47,657 bases of DNA, taken from positions 2,965-50,621 of the forward strand of contig DEQC01000023.1 in NCBI GenBank assembly GCA_002359055.1, read 5' to 3'. Origin of the DNA: Flavobacteriales bacterium UBA3376. Its GTDB lineage: Bacteria; Bacteroidota; Bacteroidia; Flavobacteriales; Weeksellaceae. Below, piece by piece: positions 40,259-47,657 of the stretch. Every line of letters begins with the position of its first letter. Within the stretch, counting starts at the first letter, position 1. The notes under the pieces were generated by a model. It saw nothing but the letters and a program-made list of their open reading frames with translations, was not told the origin of the DNA and did no database searches. The position numbers were made by a program, and so were the translations under genes.

Positions 40259-40283
40259 GTATAAACGAAACTATAATTACGAT
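40241..40283. promoter_or_regulatory. Candidate repressor operators: 11-bp direct repeats
   Basis: ataattacgat occurs at 40241-40251 and 40273-40283, start-to-start 32 bp (about three helical turns). The first lies inside the early promoter spacer, the second over the repressor start codon. Two phased sites suit a repressor with two DNA-binding domains and would allow both early repression and autoregulation. Confidence 0.6.
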
Positions 40284-40905
40284 GATTAAAGATAGGTTAA
40301 CTCAAGTGCTTGAGTATAAAGGGATTCCAAAGGAGTCTTTTTATGAGAAAATAGGTCAGAAATCTGCTAATTTCAGGGGTGCAAACCGAAAAAAAGCTTT
40401 GAATTCTGATGTTATCGAAAATATTTTAACGGAAATACCAGATTTGAACTTAGTGTGGTTCCTAACTGGAAAGGGGAATATGTTTCTTGATATTCAAGAA
40501 ATGAATACGCTTGAAAATAGCGAAGAAACACCAGTACAGCGTATTGGAAGAATTGCTAAAATGGAGGGTATTCCTATCACAACGTTAGAAAATCGCATTG
40601 GAATGAGTAAAGGAGCTCTGTCCAGATCTATACGTGTTGGCTCTGACATTGGCGTGAGCTGGATCAGTGCGCTGTCAAAAATCTATCCAAAATACGATAT
40701 GCACTGGTTGATTACTGGCCATGGAACTATGATTTTAAGACGAGCGGAATCAAAACCTAAAAATTTTGATGAAGTGCAGAAGCGACTTCTGGAATTGCTG
40801 TCTCAAAAAGACAAGGAAATCAATGAATTAAAAAAAGAATTCGAATCTTGTAATCCTCGTCAACTCGTTGCAGCAGATTCAAGGAAAAAACTAACAAAAA
40901 AATAA
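40282..40905 (+). CDS. Prophage repressor with two HTH domains
   Basis: A 207-aa CI-like repressor made of a tandem duplication. Domain 1 (about 1-70) ends DLNLVWFLTGKGNMFLD; domain 2 (about 84-153) ends KYDMHWLITGHGTMILR, a pattern of Bacteroidota phage repressors. A C-terminal coiled coil follows. No S24 peptidase Ser-Lys domain is present, so RecA-type self-cleavage cannot inactivate it; induction must work another way. It is the plus-strand gene nearest attR and diverges from the Cro-like gene. Confidence 0.88.
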   Translation: MIKDRLTQVLEYKGIPKESFYEKIGQKSANFRGANRKKALNSDVIENILTEIPDLNLVWFLTGKGNMFLDIQEMNTLENSEETPVQRIGRIAKMEGIPITTLENRIGMSKGALSRSIRVGSDIGVSWISALSKIYPKYDMHWLITGHGTMILRRAESKPKNFDEVQKRLLELLSQKDKEINELKKEFESCNPRQLVAADSRKKLTKK

Positions 40906-40916
40906 TAGCTTGTCCC

Positions 40917-40932
40917 GGGTCATATTCGGGTC
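40917..40932 (+). promoter_or_regulatory. Putative integrase arm-type site (right)
   Basis: GGGTCATATTCGGGTC, preceded by C, holds two CGGGTC hexamers exactly 11 bp apart. It matches the left site (89-104) in 13 of 16 bases and the same orientation, 88 bp inside attR. The 40906-41019 gap is otherwise empty and AT-rich. Confidence 0.45.
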
Positions 40933-41019
40933 AAAAAGGAGATAAGTTTATAATCAGCTAAAATGTATGTAGTTGATTTTCAGATAATAAAAATTAATTT
41001 ATAATGCAAAAAGATTGTT

Positions 41020-41044
41020 TTCAAGTCCTGTCCTCGCTACTAAG
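41020..41044 (+). other. attR, right prophage attachment site
   Basis: Second copy of the att repeat, with a instead of g at 41023. Only the tRNA 3' segment is present here; the upstream bases do not form a tRNA, so the intact tRNA is at attL. Confidence 0.95.
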
Positions 41045-41046
41045 TG

Positions 41047-41087
41047 AAAGCACAAGCAGTTGAGTTCAACGTTTGTGCTTTTTTTAT
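41047..41087 (+). terminator. Original tRNA terminator, displaced by the prophage
   Basis: aaagcacaa (41047-41055) pairs with ttgtgcttt (41073-41081), followed by a run of T. In the empty site this would follow the tRNA by about 16 bp; it now lies 41 kb away. Confidence 0.85.
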
Positions 41088-41177
41088 TACTGTAAATTGA
41101 GCTTTCATTTCAGCGCTTTTTAGAAGTCTATAATTTAAATGAATTTGAGTATTAGGTCGATTTAATATTAATTGATA

Positions 41178-41208
41178 TTGCTCCTTTTAAAGTATAGGGT
41201 TAAATTTG
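41178..41208 (+). promoter_or_regulatory. prfA promoter
   Basis: TTG (41178-41180), 20-bp spacer, TAAATTTG (41201-41208), 19 bp before the prfA ATG. It lies on the host side of attR, so the prophage does not separate prfA from its promoter. Confidence 0.75.
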
Positions 41209-41227
41209 CAAACCAAAACTATTTAAA

Positions 41228-42316
41228 ATGGCAGATTACGAATTGTTAGGAAAATTAAATGGTATCAAACAAAGATTTGATGAAATTACTGATTTGATCA
41301 TTCAACCGGATGTTATTTCCGATCAAAAACGTTATGCCAAATTAAATAAAGAATATTCGGATCTTAAAGAAATTGTAAATAAACAGATTGAATATGAAAA
41401 TGTGATCAACAATTTGAAAGAAGCCGAAGAAATTATTAATGATGGTAGTGATGCAGAAATGGTCGAGTTGGCAAAACTCGAAAAAGATGAAGCGTTGAAT
41501 CAGTTGCCAGCTTTGGAAGAAGAAATTAAATTTTTGCTCATTCCAAAAGATCCGGAAGATGAAAAAGATGTTATAGTCGAACTGCGCGCGGGGACCGGAG
41601 GTGATGAAGCTGCCATTTTTGTTGAGGACATTTACAGAATGTACAGCATGTATTTCAAAGAAAAAGGCTGGACTTATGAAGTCATCGATGCAAACGAAGC
41701 TTCAGTCAAAGGTTATAAAGAGTTGATACTTCAAGTGCGAGGTAATGCTGTTTATGGAACGATGAAATACGAAAGTGGAGTGCATAGGGTTCAACGTGTG
41801 CCAGAAACCGAATCCCAAGGTCGTGTTCATACTTCCGCAATTACTGTGGCAGTTTTGCCAGAAGCCGAAGAGGTAGATGTCGAAATCAATCCTGCCGATT
41901 TGGAATTTCAAACAGCGCGTTCTGGTGGAGCAGGTGGTCAGCATGTTAACAAAGTTGAAACCAAAGTTATGCTTACACACGTTCCTACTGGTATAGTCGT
42001 TGTTTGTCAAGAAGGACGTTCGCAACATGCAAACCGTGAAAAAGCCATGCAACTTCTTAGAACCAAAATTTATGAAATCGAATTAGAAAAAATTAATTCA
42101 GAACGTTCAGCCCAAAGGAAATCTTTGGTTTCTACAGGTGATAGATCGGCGAAAATTAGAACTTATAATTACCCACAAGGCCGTGTGACTGATCATAGAA
42201 TCAATAAATCGATTTATAATTTGGATGCTTTTATGAATGGAGATATTCAAGAAATGATCGATGCCTTGAAAATTGCTGAAAATGCTGAGAAACTAAAAGG
42301 CTCAGAAGAAATTTAA
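41228..42316 (+). CDS. prfA: Peptide chain release factor 1
   Basis: RF1 ends translation at UAA and UAG codons in the ribosomal A site. The 362-aa protein has the usual length, the stop-codon region with VPETESQGRVHTSA (about 190-203) and the GGQ catalytic loop in SGGAGGQHVNKVE (about 236-248), whose Gln is normally methylated by PrmC. It is host core genome, transcribed away from the prophage. Confidence 0.98.
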   Translation: MADYELLGKLNGIKQRFDEITDLIIQPDVISDQKRYAKLNKEYSDLKEIVNKQIEYENVINNLKEAEEIINDGSDAEMVELAKLEKDEALNQLPALEEEIKFLLIPKDPEDEKDVIVELRAGTGGDEAAIFVEDIYRMYSMYFKEKGWTYEVIDANEASVKGYKELILQVRGNAVYGTMKYESGVHRVQRVPETESQGRVHTSAITVAVLPEAEEVDVEINPADLEFQTARSGGAGGQHVNKVETKVMLTHVPTGIVVVCQEGRSQHANREKAMQLLRTKIYEIELEKINSERSAQRKSLVSTGDRSAKIRTYNYPQGRVTDHRINKSIYNLDAFMNGDIQEMIDALKIAENAEKLKGSEEI

Positions 42317-42370
42317 TCCAAAAAATAATTCTCAACAAAATTATAGGGGAAAATCCTGTTTGAATTATTG

Positions 42371-42395
42371 AACCTTAAATGATAAATTTAAGGTT
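42371..42395 (+). other. Hairpin after prfA
   Basis: aaccttaaa (42371-42379) pairs with tttaaggtt (42387-42395) around a 7-base loop. No T run follows, so it is at best a weak terminator or an mRNA 3' end stabiliser. Confidence 0.4.
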
Positions 42396-42417
42396 TAAAT
42401 GATTTAAAATCAATGAG

Positions 42418-43701
42418 GTGAAAGAGAAGTTGCTTCATTTTATATGGAGATTCCAGTTGTTTGATCGATTGCCTTTGAGGACTATCGATGGTCAATTGGT
42501 TGAAGTGATTCAAAGAGGGCTGTGGAATAAAATAGATTCAGGACCAGATTTTTCTATGGCTCAAATAAAAATTCATGATCAAATTTGGGCAGGAAGTATA
42601 GAAATTCACATCAAATCTTCCGATTGGGATTTGCATAAACATAGCGAGGATCGAGCTTATGAAAATGTGATTTTGCATGTGGTTTATGAACATGATAAAG
42701 AGGTGAAATTTATGGTCGAACGTAACATTCCAACCTTAGAACTGAAAAGTTTTATTGCTCCAATAGTTTTGCATCAATACAATCAATTGCTCGAAAACAA
42801 TAGAAATTTTATTCCTTGTGAGAAAAGTGTTGATTTACTTCAAAGAGAAAAACTCGATTTTTGGTTGGAAAGACTTTTGGTCGAGCGTTTGGAGAGAAAG
42901 GTTGGTGAGTTGGAGAATGAATTTTTAGCGAACAATAAAAACTGGGAACAATTACTTTTTAAAAAGTTGGCTTATGCTTTTGGATTGAAAATCAACGCAG
43001 ATGCTTTTGTGAATTGGGCAAATTCTTTTGATTTTGAAGTTTTGATGAGAAATCAATTGAATCCAGATTATGTTCATGCATTGTTTTTTGGTCAGGCCGG
43101 ATTTTTGGATTTTGATTCAAATGATGATTATGTAATAGAACTTCAGAAAGATTATAAATTCCTTCAATTGAAATATCGATTGGTGGGAGTTCATGCTTCA
43201 ATATTTAAGTTTTTCAGAATGCGACCTTCGAGTTTTCCTACCGTTAGAATTATGCAATTGGCAACTTTATATTCACATTATCAGAATTTATTTGCTTTTT
43301 TAATGGGTACTCAATCGATTGAGAAAATAAAAGGGATTTTTGAAGACATAGAATATCCAGAATTTTGGAAAAATCATTTCAGATTAGAAATCGAAAGCAG
43401 TGTAATTTCAGTCAAATCAATTTCGAATGACCTCATACATCGCATCATTATCAATGTGATCATTCCCATGAAATTTGTTTATGCCAAACATAGAGATATC
43501 GATATAGTCGATCAATTGTTGGGATGGTTAACAGAATTGCCAGCGGAGAAAAATACCATTATCAGCGGATATTCAAAATTAGGTTTGAAGGCGAAGAATG
43601 CTTTTGAGTCTCAGGCATATTTAGAATTGAAGAAGCATTTTTGTAATGAGAAAAAATGTTTAAATTGCGCCATAGGTTTACAAATTTTAAAAGATGTTTG
43701 A
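42418..43701 (+). CDS. DUF2851 family protein
   Basis: A 427-aa protein of a family nearly confined to Bacteroidota. It starts at GTG 42418 (MKEKLLHFIWRFQLFDRLPL); the ATG four bases earlier runs into a stop. Motifs such as LVEVIQRGLWNKIDSGPDFSM and IEIHIKSSDWDLHKH near the N terminus are typical, with a cysteine pair near the end (CNEKKCLNCAIG) that may bind metal. The conserved early Asp, Glu and Lys residues resemble a nuclease-like core, but no function has been proven to my knowledge. It overlaps the PspC gene by 8 bp. Confidence 0.85.
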   Translation: MKEKLLHFIWRFQLFDRLPLRTIDGQLVEVIQRGLWNKIDSGPDFSMAQIKIHDQIWAGSIEIHIKSSDWDLHKHSEDRAYENVILHVVYEHDKEVKFMVERNIPTLELKSFIAPIVLHQYNQLLENNRNFIPCEKSVDLLQREKLDFWLERLLVERLERKVGELENEFLANNKNWEQLLFKKLAYAFGLKINADAFVNWANSFDFEVLMRNQLNPDYVHALFFGQAGFLDFDSNDDYVIELQKDYKFLQLKYRLVGVHASIFKFFRMRPSSFPTVRIMQLATLYSHYQNLFAFLMGTQSIEKIKGIFEDIEYPEFWKNHFRLEIESSVISVKSISNDLIHRIIINVIIPMKFVYAKHRDIDIVDQLLGWLTELPAEKNTIISGYSKLGLKAKNAFESQAYLELKKHFCNEKKCLNCAIGLQILKDV

Positions 43702-43915
43702 CAAACTACGTAACTTTTTCGAGAGAAATGGTTTCAATGTTATTTCGAGAATCGCAGATCGCTTTGGTGTGCGAACTTCAAGGCTGAGAATTTTATTCAT
43801 CAATTTATCTTTCATTACACTCGGAATTACTTTCGCTTTTTATTTGATGATGGCATTCTTTCTTTGGGTAAAAGATGGAATAGTTGTAAGAAGAAAATCG
43901 GTTTTTGATCTATAA
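43694..43915 (+). CDS. PspC-domain membrane protein
   Basis: A 73-aa protein with the PspC layout: an amphipathic N-terminal part (RIADRFGVRTSRLRILF) followed by one transmembrane helix (about 36-58). PspC proteins take part in envelope-stress sensing in other bacteria; a solitary short copy like this is common in Bacteroidota and of uncertain role. Its start lies within the end of the DUF2851 gene, indicating coupled translation. After it, 43916-44081 has no gene. Confidence 0.85.
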   Translation: MFDKLRNFFERNGFNVISRIADRFGVRTSRLRILFINLSFITLGITFAFYLMMAFFLWVKDGIVVRRKSVFDL

Positions 43916-44081
43916 ATGATCTATCAACTACAATCGAATCATGGTTTCTAAGCCGTTTTCCTGAGTTTTAATAATTTTGTTTAGAAAATATTATGATAAT
44001 AATCAGAAATTATATATTTTAGTTAAAATTTTCAAAAAAGATGTAGATTTATACAATATATATAATCACAAAAATGCACAC

Positions 44082-44684
44082 ATGAGGACTTTTGCAAAAT
44101 CCCAGATTCGTTTTAGTAAATCTCAACGAATGGGGATTTTTGCTTTAATAGCACTTCTGTTCTGCTTCGAAGCTTATGACATCTTTTTCAACAAAACATA
44201 TTCTCAAACACAATTTGTTGAAGAATCTTTTTTAACCTTACTAAATGATGAAAATATAAATTCAGAATTTTCTATTGATTTGGTCGATGAATCAAAAGAT
44301 GAACCTACGATCAGTTATTTGTCAAATTCACAAGTTCAATATACACCTTCGACCATTCAATTAATTTCAGAAGAAGATAATGTTCAGAAAAATGTTTCAA
44401 GTTTCGACCCCAATTCCTATGGGCAAAGAGATTGGATGAATTTAGGTTTTTCTGAAGAATTATCAAAAGCACTTTTAGATTGTAAAAATAATTTAGGTGG
44501 ATATTTCAAAACTGTCGATGAAATAGAAAACTGTTTAGGCAATCATAAAGAAACGTTCAGACAAATCGAATCGTTGATTAAATTCAAAACTGTTCAAAAC
44601 ATTGAAGCGACTATTGATTTAGTAGAAGAAATTGAGAGCGAGCCCATTTCTGACCTTGCGACCATAGAATTGATTGAAGAATAA
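44082..44684 (+). CDS. Helix-hairpin-helix (ComEA-like) membrane-anchored protein
   Basis: From ATG 44082 (MRTFAKSQIRFSKSQRMGIF) the protein has 200 residues; an earlier ATG at 43977 adds an unlikely 35-residue extension. One membrane helix at about 18-35 (IFALIALLFCFEAYDIFF) is followed by an acidic, serine-rich linker and an HhH domain (about 107-168; FDPNSYGQRDWMNLGFSEEL, GGYFKTVDEIENC). HhH domains of this kind bind DNA, as in ComEA, which captures DNA during natural transformation. Only one HhH unit is convincing. Confidence 0.75.
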   Translation: MRTFAKSQIRFSKSQRMGIFALIALLFCFEAYDIFFNKTYSQTQFVEESFLTLLNDENINSEFSIDLVDESKDEPTISYLSNSQVQYTPSTIQLISEEDNVQKNVSSFDPNSYGQRDWMNLGFSEELSKALLDCKNNLGGYFKTVDEIENCLGNHKETFRQIESLIKFKTVQNIEATIDLVEEIESEPISDLATIELIEE

Positions 44685-44844
44685 TTTGAACCCAAAAGAA
44701 AGATTTACAACCATTAATCTTTTTATTAATTACATTTGATTCTCGATTTAGAAATTTAATCATCAAATCATATAGTATAAATAGAATATTCTAATCAATA
44801 AATTTTTCATTACTTTTGACAAATTCAAATAAAAAATTGAGAAC

Positions 44845-45987
44845 ATGAACTTTGAGATTTCCGAAAATCAAAAATTTATTGCAGAATCGGCCCGCGATTT
44901 TGCAAAACAGTATATAGAACCTCACGTTATGGAGTGGGATGAAAGTCAGCATTTTCCAGTTGAAGTATTTAAAAAAGCTGGAGAATTGGGCTTTATGGGA
45001 GTTTTAGTACCTGAAGAATTAGGTGGTAGTGGTTTGTCTTATTTTGAATATGTGACTATAATCGATGAGATTTCTCAAATCGATCCTTCGATAGGTTTAT
45101 CAATTGCCGCTCACAATTCATTGTGTACCAATCATATTTTGTCTTTTGGAAATGATGAGCAAAAGAAAAGATGGATTCCAAAATTGGCGAGTGGTGAAGT
45201 GATTGGAGCTTGGGGATTGACTGAGCACAACACCGGTTCAGATGCGGGAAGTATGAGTACAACGGCTGTGAGAGATGGAGATGATTGGATAGTAAATGGA
45301 GCGAAAAATTTCATTACTCATGCGATCAGTGGTGATATAGCGGTAGTGATGACTCGAACAGGAGAAAAAGGCGAGAGAAATAATGCAACTGCATTTGTAC
45401 TCGAAAAAGGAATGGAAGGATTTTCTTCTGGAAAAAAAGAAAATAAATTAGGAATGCGTGCTTCGGAAACGGCTGAATTGGTATTTGACAATGTGAGAGT
45501 TCCTGACAGTCATAGATTGGGAGAAGTTGGAGAAGGGTTCAAACAAGCTTTATCCATTTTGGATGGTGGTAGAATTTCAATTGCTGCTTTGAGCTTAGGA
45601 ATTGCAAAAGGAGCATATAAGGCTGCGCTTAAATATGCGAAAGAAAGACATCAGTTCGGTCAAGCGATAGCAAAATTCCAAGCGATAAACTTTAAGTTAG
45701 CTGAAATGGCAACGGAAATTGAAGCTTCAGAATTGTTGATTCAAAAAGCTTCATATATGAGAAATGAAAATTTGCCGATGTCAACGATTGGAGCGATGGC
45801 TAAGTATTATGCTTCAGAAGCTTGTGTGAGAATATCAAATGAGGCTGTTCAAATCTTCGGTGGATATGGCTACACCAAAGACTTTCCAGTTGAAAAGTTC
45901 TATAGAGATTCTAAACTTTGTACGATTGGAGAAGGGACTACGGAAATTCAAAAATTGGTCATTGGAAGAAACCTTATAAAGGATTAA
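44845..45987 (+). CDS. Acyl-CoA dehydrogenase
   Basis: A flavoprotein that introduces a trans-2,3 double bond into acyl-CoA substrates in beta-oxidation or branched amino-acid breakdown. At 380 aa it has the standard length. Visible are GLTEHNTGSDAGSM (FAD contact, about 126-139), WIVNGAKNFITHA, and the C-terminal IGEGTTEIQ with the catalytic Glu (about 365-373). The pattern is nearest the short-chain or butyryl-CoA type. A TACTTTTG -7 box lies about 30 bp before the ATG. Confidence 0.95.
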   Translation: MNFEISENQKFIAESARDFAKQYIEPHVMEWDESQHFPVEVFKKAGELGFMGVLVPEELGGSGLSYFEYVTIIDEISQIDPSIGLSIAAHNSLCTNHILSFGNDEQKKRWIPKLASGEVIGAWGLTEHNTGSDAGSMSTTAVRDGDDWIVNGAKNFITHAISGDIAVVMTRTGEKGERNNATAFVLEKGMEGFSSGKKENKLGMRASETAELVFDNVRVPDSHRLGEVGEGFKQALSILDGGRISIAALSLGIAKGAYKAALKYAKERHQFGQAIAKFQAINFKLAEMATEIEASELLIQKASYMRNENLPMSTIGAMAKYYASEACVRISNEAVQIFGGYGYTKDFPVEKFYRDSKLCTIGEGTTEIQKLVIGRNLIKD

Positions 45988-46000
45988 AAATACATTAATT

Positions 46001-46030
46001 TTGGTGAATTTAAAATATTTTATATATTTG
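46001..46030 (+). promoter_or_regulatory. rpsU promoter
   Basis: TTG (46001-46003), 19-bp spacer, TATATTTG (46023-46030), 22 bp before the rpsU ATG. A perfect consensus match, in keeping with high expression. Confidence 0.85.
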
Positions 46031-46052
46031 CACCCTTAAAAAGAGATAAACT

Positions 46053-46247
46053 ATGTTAATTATACCAGTAAAAGACGGAGAGTCAATTGAAAGAGCTTTA
46101 AAGAGATACAAACGTAAATTTGACAGAACAGGCGTTATTCGTCAAGTGAGAAGTCGTCAGCAATACGTTAAACCGTCAGTTGCTAAAAGACAACAAATGT
46201 CAAGAGCTCGCTACAAACAATACTTGTTGAGCCAAGAAGAAGATTAA
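46053..46247 (+). CDS. rpsU: 30S ribosomal protein S21
   Basis: The 64-aa basic protein binds the 30S platform near the 3' end of 16S rRNA. It has the family start MLIIPVKDGESIERALKRYK and the arginine-rich C-terminal half (RRSRQ-type repeats, MSRARYKQYLL). Length is normal. In Bacteroidota, S21 belongs to the protein group that hides the anti-Shine-Dalgarno sequence, consistent with the lack of such sites here. Confidence 0.97.
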   Translation: MLIIPVKDGESIERALKRYKRKFDRTGVIRQVRSRQQYVKPSVAKRQQMSRARYKQYLLSQEED

Positions 46248-46270
46248 ATATAATTTACATATTAAAATAT

Positions 46271-46317
46271 ACCTGTTCATCAGAGTTTTTATAACTTTGG
46301 TGAACAGGTTTTTTTTA
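46271..46317 (+). terminator. rpsU terminator abutting the xerC start
   Basis: acctgttca (46271-46279) pairs with tgaacaggt (46301-46309), followed by eight T. The xerC ATG begins at the end of this T run (46317), so xerC translation depends on read-through or on a promoter inside the hairpin region. Confidence 0.8.
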
Positions 46318-47207
46318 TGTTAATACAAAGGTTTTTGGATTATTTGAAGATGGAGAAGAATTATTCTTCGCTTACGATTAAGGCTTATGGAGATGATCTG
46401 ATCGATTTTCAGAAGTTTTATTCGCAAGTAGATTCATCTGTTGACTTAATCCATGTGCGCAGGGTAGATGTGCGCAATTATCTCATGTTTTTATCTGAAC
46501 ATGGGTTCTCGGAAAGGAGCATCAATAGGAAAATCAGTTCGCTCAAATCATTTTATAAATTTTTATTGAAAATCGGTGAGGTGAAATCCTCGCCTTTGAA
46601 TGGAGTAGTTGGTTTAAAGCAAAAAAACAAAATTCAAATTCCTTTTTCTATCGATGAAATGAATCAATTGTTCAATTCGGATGGTGTTTTTCCGGATAGT
46701 TTCGAAGGAAGACGCGATGCTTTGGTGATTGAACTTTTGTATCAAACAGGAATTCGTCGAGCGGAGTTGATACAATTGAAAGTTAATGATATAGATTTTG
46801 CTCAAAATCGGATTAAAATTTTGGGTAAAAGAAACAAAGAAAGGTTGTTGCCAATCGGTGATGGTCTACGTGATAAATTGTCTAATTATTTAGAAGAAAG
46901 AGCTTTGAGATTTTCATCGACAAATGACTATTTATTTTTGACTTCAAAGGGCAAAGCTTTCTATGATAAACTTGTTTATAAAATAGTTAATACTTATCTT
47001 AGTCTTGTTAGTACGAAGTCTAAAAAAAGTCCTCATATGTTGAGGCATAGCTTTGCTACACATATGTTGAATCAGGGTGCAGATTTGAGTGCAGTCAAAG
47101 AACTTTTGGGGCATTCAAGTTTGGTTTCCACGCAGATTTATACACACAGTAGCATAGAGCAATTAAAAAAAGTGTTTAATCACGCTCATCCGAGGAGCGA
47201 AAAATAG
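46317..47207 (+). CDS. xerC: XerC/XerD-type tyrosine recombinase
   Basis: A 296-aa host recombinase that resolves chromosome dimers at dif. It has an N-terminal core-binding SAM domain (1-85) and the full catalytic set: TGIRRAELIQL (Arg), the Lys of the beta hairpin at ILGKRNK, HMLRHSFATHML (His-x-x-Arg-His), LLGHSSLVSTQIYTH with His and the nucleophilic Tyr. This contrasts with the altered box of the phage integrase. Position between rpsU and hpf is conserved in Flavobacteriia. Confidence 0.93.
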   Translation: MLIQRFLDYLKMEKNYSSLTIKAYGDDLIDFQKFYSQVDSSVDLIHVRRVDVRNYLMFLSEHGFSERSINRKISSLKSFYKFLLKIGEVKSSPLNGVVGLKQKNKIQIPFSIDEMNQLFNSDGVFPDSFEGRRDALVIELLYQTGIRRAELIQLKVNDIDFAQNRIKILGKRNKERLLPIGDGLRDKLSNYLEERALRFSSTNDYLFLTSKGKAFYDKLVYKIVNTYLSLVSTKSKKSPHMLRHSFATHMLNQGADLSAVKELLGHSSLVSTQIYTHSSIEQLKKVFNHAHPRSEK

Positions 47208-47215
47208 GAAAAAAT

Positions 47216-47515
47216 ATGACGATAAAGTTTCAAACTGTAAATTTCAACGCAAAACCAGGTTTAGAAGAATACGTTGAGAAGAAATTAAGTAAAATAGAGC
47301 AATTTTATGATAAGATAATAGCAGCTCAAGTTACATTAAGGGTAGAGAACACTTCTGAGAAGGAAAACAAATTTGTAGATATAATTTTAGAAGTTCCAGG
47401 TGATGACATCATAGTTAAGAAATCAGGTCAATCTTTTGAGGAAAGTATTGATTTATCAGTAGATACATTAAAAAAATTAGTGATCAGAAAAAAAGAGAAA
47501 ACAGCAGAGAGATAA
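47216..47515 (+). CDS. hpf: Ribosome hibernation-promoting factor, short form
   Basis: A 99-aa HPF/RaiA-family protein that binds the ribosomal decoding centre in resting cells. It has the beta-alpha-beta-beta-beta-alpha pattern (VNFNAKPGLEEYVEKKLSKI, IAAQVTLRVENTSEKENKFV, then VKKSGQSFEESIDLSVDTLK). It lacks the C-terminal dimerisation domain of long HPF. Its ATG follows xerC by 8 bp, so both are co-transcribed. Confidence 0.93.
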   Translation: MTIKFQTVNFNAKPGLEEYVEKKLSKIEQFYDKIIAAQVTLRVENTSEKENKFVDIILEVPGDDIIVKKSGQSFEESIDLSVDTLKKLVIRKKEKTAER

Positions 47516-47541
47516 ATTTTTTAAAATTTTTTTCAAAAAAT

Positions 47542-47571
47542 TTGGAGAATACATAAAACTTCGTACATTTG
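47542..47571 (+). promoter_or_regulatory. Promoter of the downstream tRNA cluster
   Basis: TTG (47542-47544), 19-bp spacer, TACATTTG (47564-47571), about 56 bp before the tRNA-Thr. An excellent consensus match. Confidence 0.85.
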
Positions 47572-47597
47572 CAGTCCGTTAATCAAAAAACGGACTG
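47572..47597 (+). other. Leader hairpin before tRNA-Thr
   Basis: cagtccg (47572-47578) pairs with cggactg (47591-47597) at the very start of the expected transcript. It probably forms the 5' end of the tRNA precursor, removed by RNase P and other nucleases. Confidence 0.6.
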
Positions 47598-47627
47598 TTC
47601 TTTTACATAGACGAAAGATACTAATAA

Positions 47628-47657
47628 GCCGGCATAGCTCAGTTGGCCAGAGCACGT
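47628..47657 (+). tRNA. tRNA-Thr, 5' part (cut by the window end)
   Basis: The acceptor strand GCCGGCA is followed by TAGCTCAGTTGG and AGAGCACGT, a D arm and the start of the anticodon stem typical of Bacteroidota tRNA-Thr. The gene order xerC-hpf-tRNA-Thr agrees with the tRNA cluster found ahead of tuf. The anticodon is outside the window, so the isotype rests on the acceptor and D arm. Confidence 0.85.

Larger units (their letters stand above)
15..41044. mobile_element. Complete temperate siphovirus-like prophage in a tRNA gene
   Basis: The element is bounded by a direct repeat (11-35 and 41020-41044) that includes the 3' end of a tRNA. It carries an integrase next to attL, a repressor next to attR, replication genes, terminase, portal, protease, capsid, tape measure, fibres and lysis genes. 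No essential structural gene is visibly broken; one small early ORF (34863-35119) is frameshifted. Almost all genes lie on the minus strand; exceptions are the integrase, the mid-phage XRE regulator and the repressor. The tail type is inferred from a long tape measure with no sheath or baseplate-wedge genes. Whether it can be induced cannot be judged from sequence. Confidence 0.95.

Noticed and set aside
41702..42052. 116-aa minus-strand ORF opposite prfA
   Set aside because: Antisense to the conserved GGQ region of prfA; His, Phe and Thr rich, as expected of a shadow frame.
1..47657. Insertion sequences or transposases
   Set aside because: No transposase-like ORF was found; the only recombinases are the phage integrase and XerC.

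Overview
The window comes from an AT-rich Bacteroidota chromosome, most likely of the Flavobacteriia. Genes have AT-rich leaders instead of Shine-Dalgarno boxes. Many promoters fit the Bacteroidota pattern TTG-N19-23-TAnnTTTG. The host block at the right end has an order typical of the class: prfA, DUF2851, PspC, helix-hairpin-helix protein, acyl-CoA dehydrogenase, rpsU, xerC, hpf, then a tRNA-Thr that usually starts the tRNA cluster before tuf. The species cannot be named from this sequence.

Positions 15-41044 are one apparently intact temperate phage of about 41 kb, inserted in the 3' end of a tRNA gene. A 25-bp direct repeat with one mismatch (11-35 and 41020-41044) marks attL and attR. 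The tRNA terminator was pushed to the far side of attR, and the phage supplies its own hairpin after the restored tRNA. The integrase (133-1308) sits beside attL and the repressor (40282-40905) beside attR. Nearly everything between them is on the minus strand and is read from right to left.

From right to left: an early operon (Cro-like regulator, small proteins, a 963-aa primase-helicase and a DEDDh exonuclease); a 2-kb block of small genes separated by attC-like structures (33.3-35.2 kb); a terminator and an array of about eleven ATCTGTAAG repeats that looks like a replication origin (33.03-33.25 kb); head genes (protease with nested scaffold, Ig-domain capsid protein); a ParB-methyltransferase; terminase subunits; portal; connector and tail-tube-like proteins; fibres, including a collagen-like one; a lysis cassette (holin, muramidase, one-molecule spanin); tail-completion genes; HicAB and a membrane-protein island with its own promoters; an internal XRE switch; the tape measure; and two distal tail proteins. 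The long tape measure and the lack of sheath genes suggest a siphovirus.

The most notable features are: (1) three attC-like sites plus a remnant, where each site's R'' box is complementary to the R' box that opens the same cassette, as in integron gene cassettes, with no integron integrase present; (2) the origin-like iteron array; (3) a recurring phage element, TGTCC followed 22-23 bp later by a TATTTG-like box, in front of four late genes; and (4) at least ten very small genes (24-49 aa), several tied to neighbours by ATGA or TGATG overlaps.
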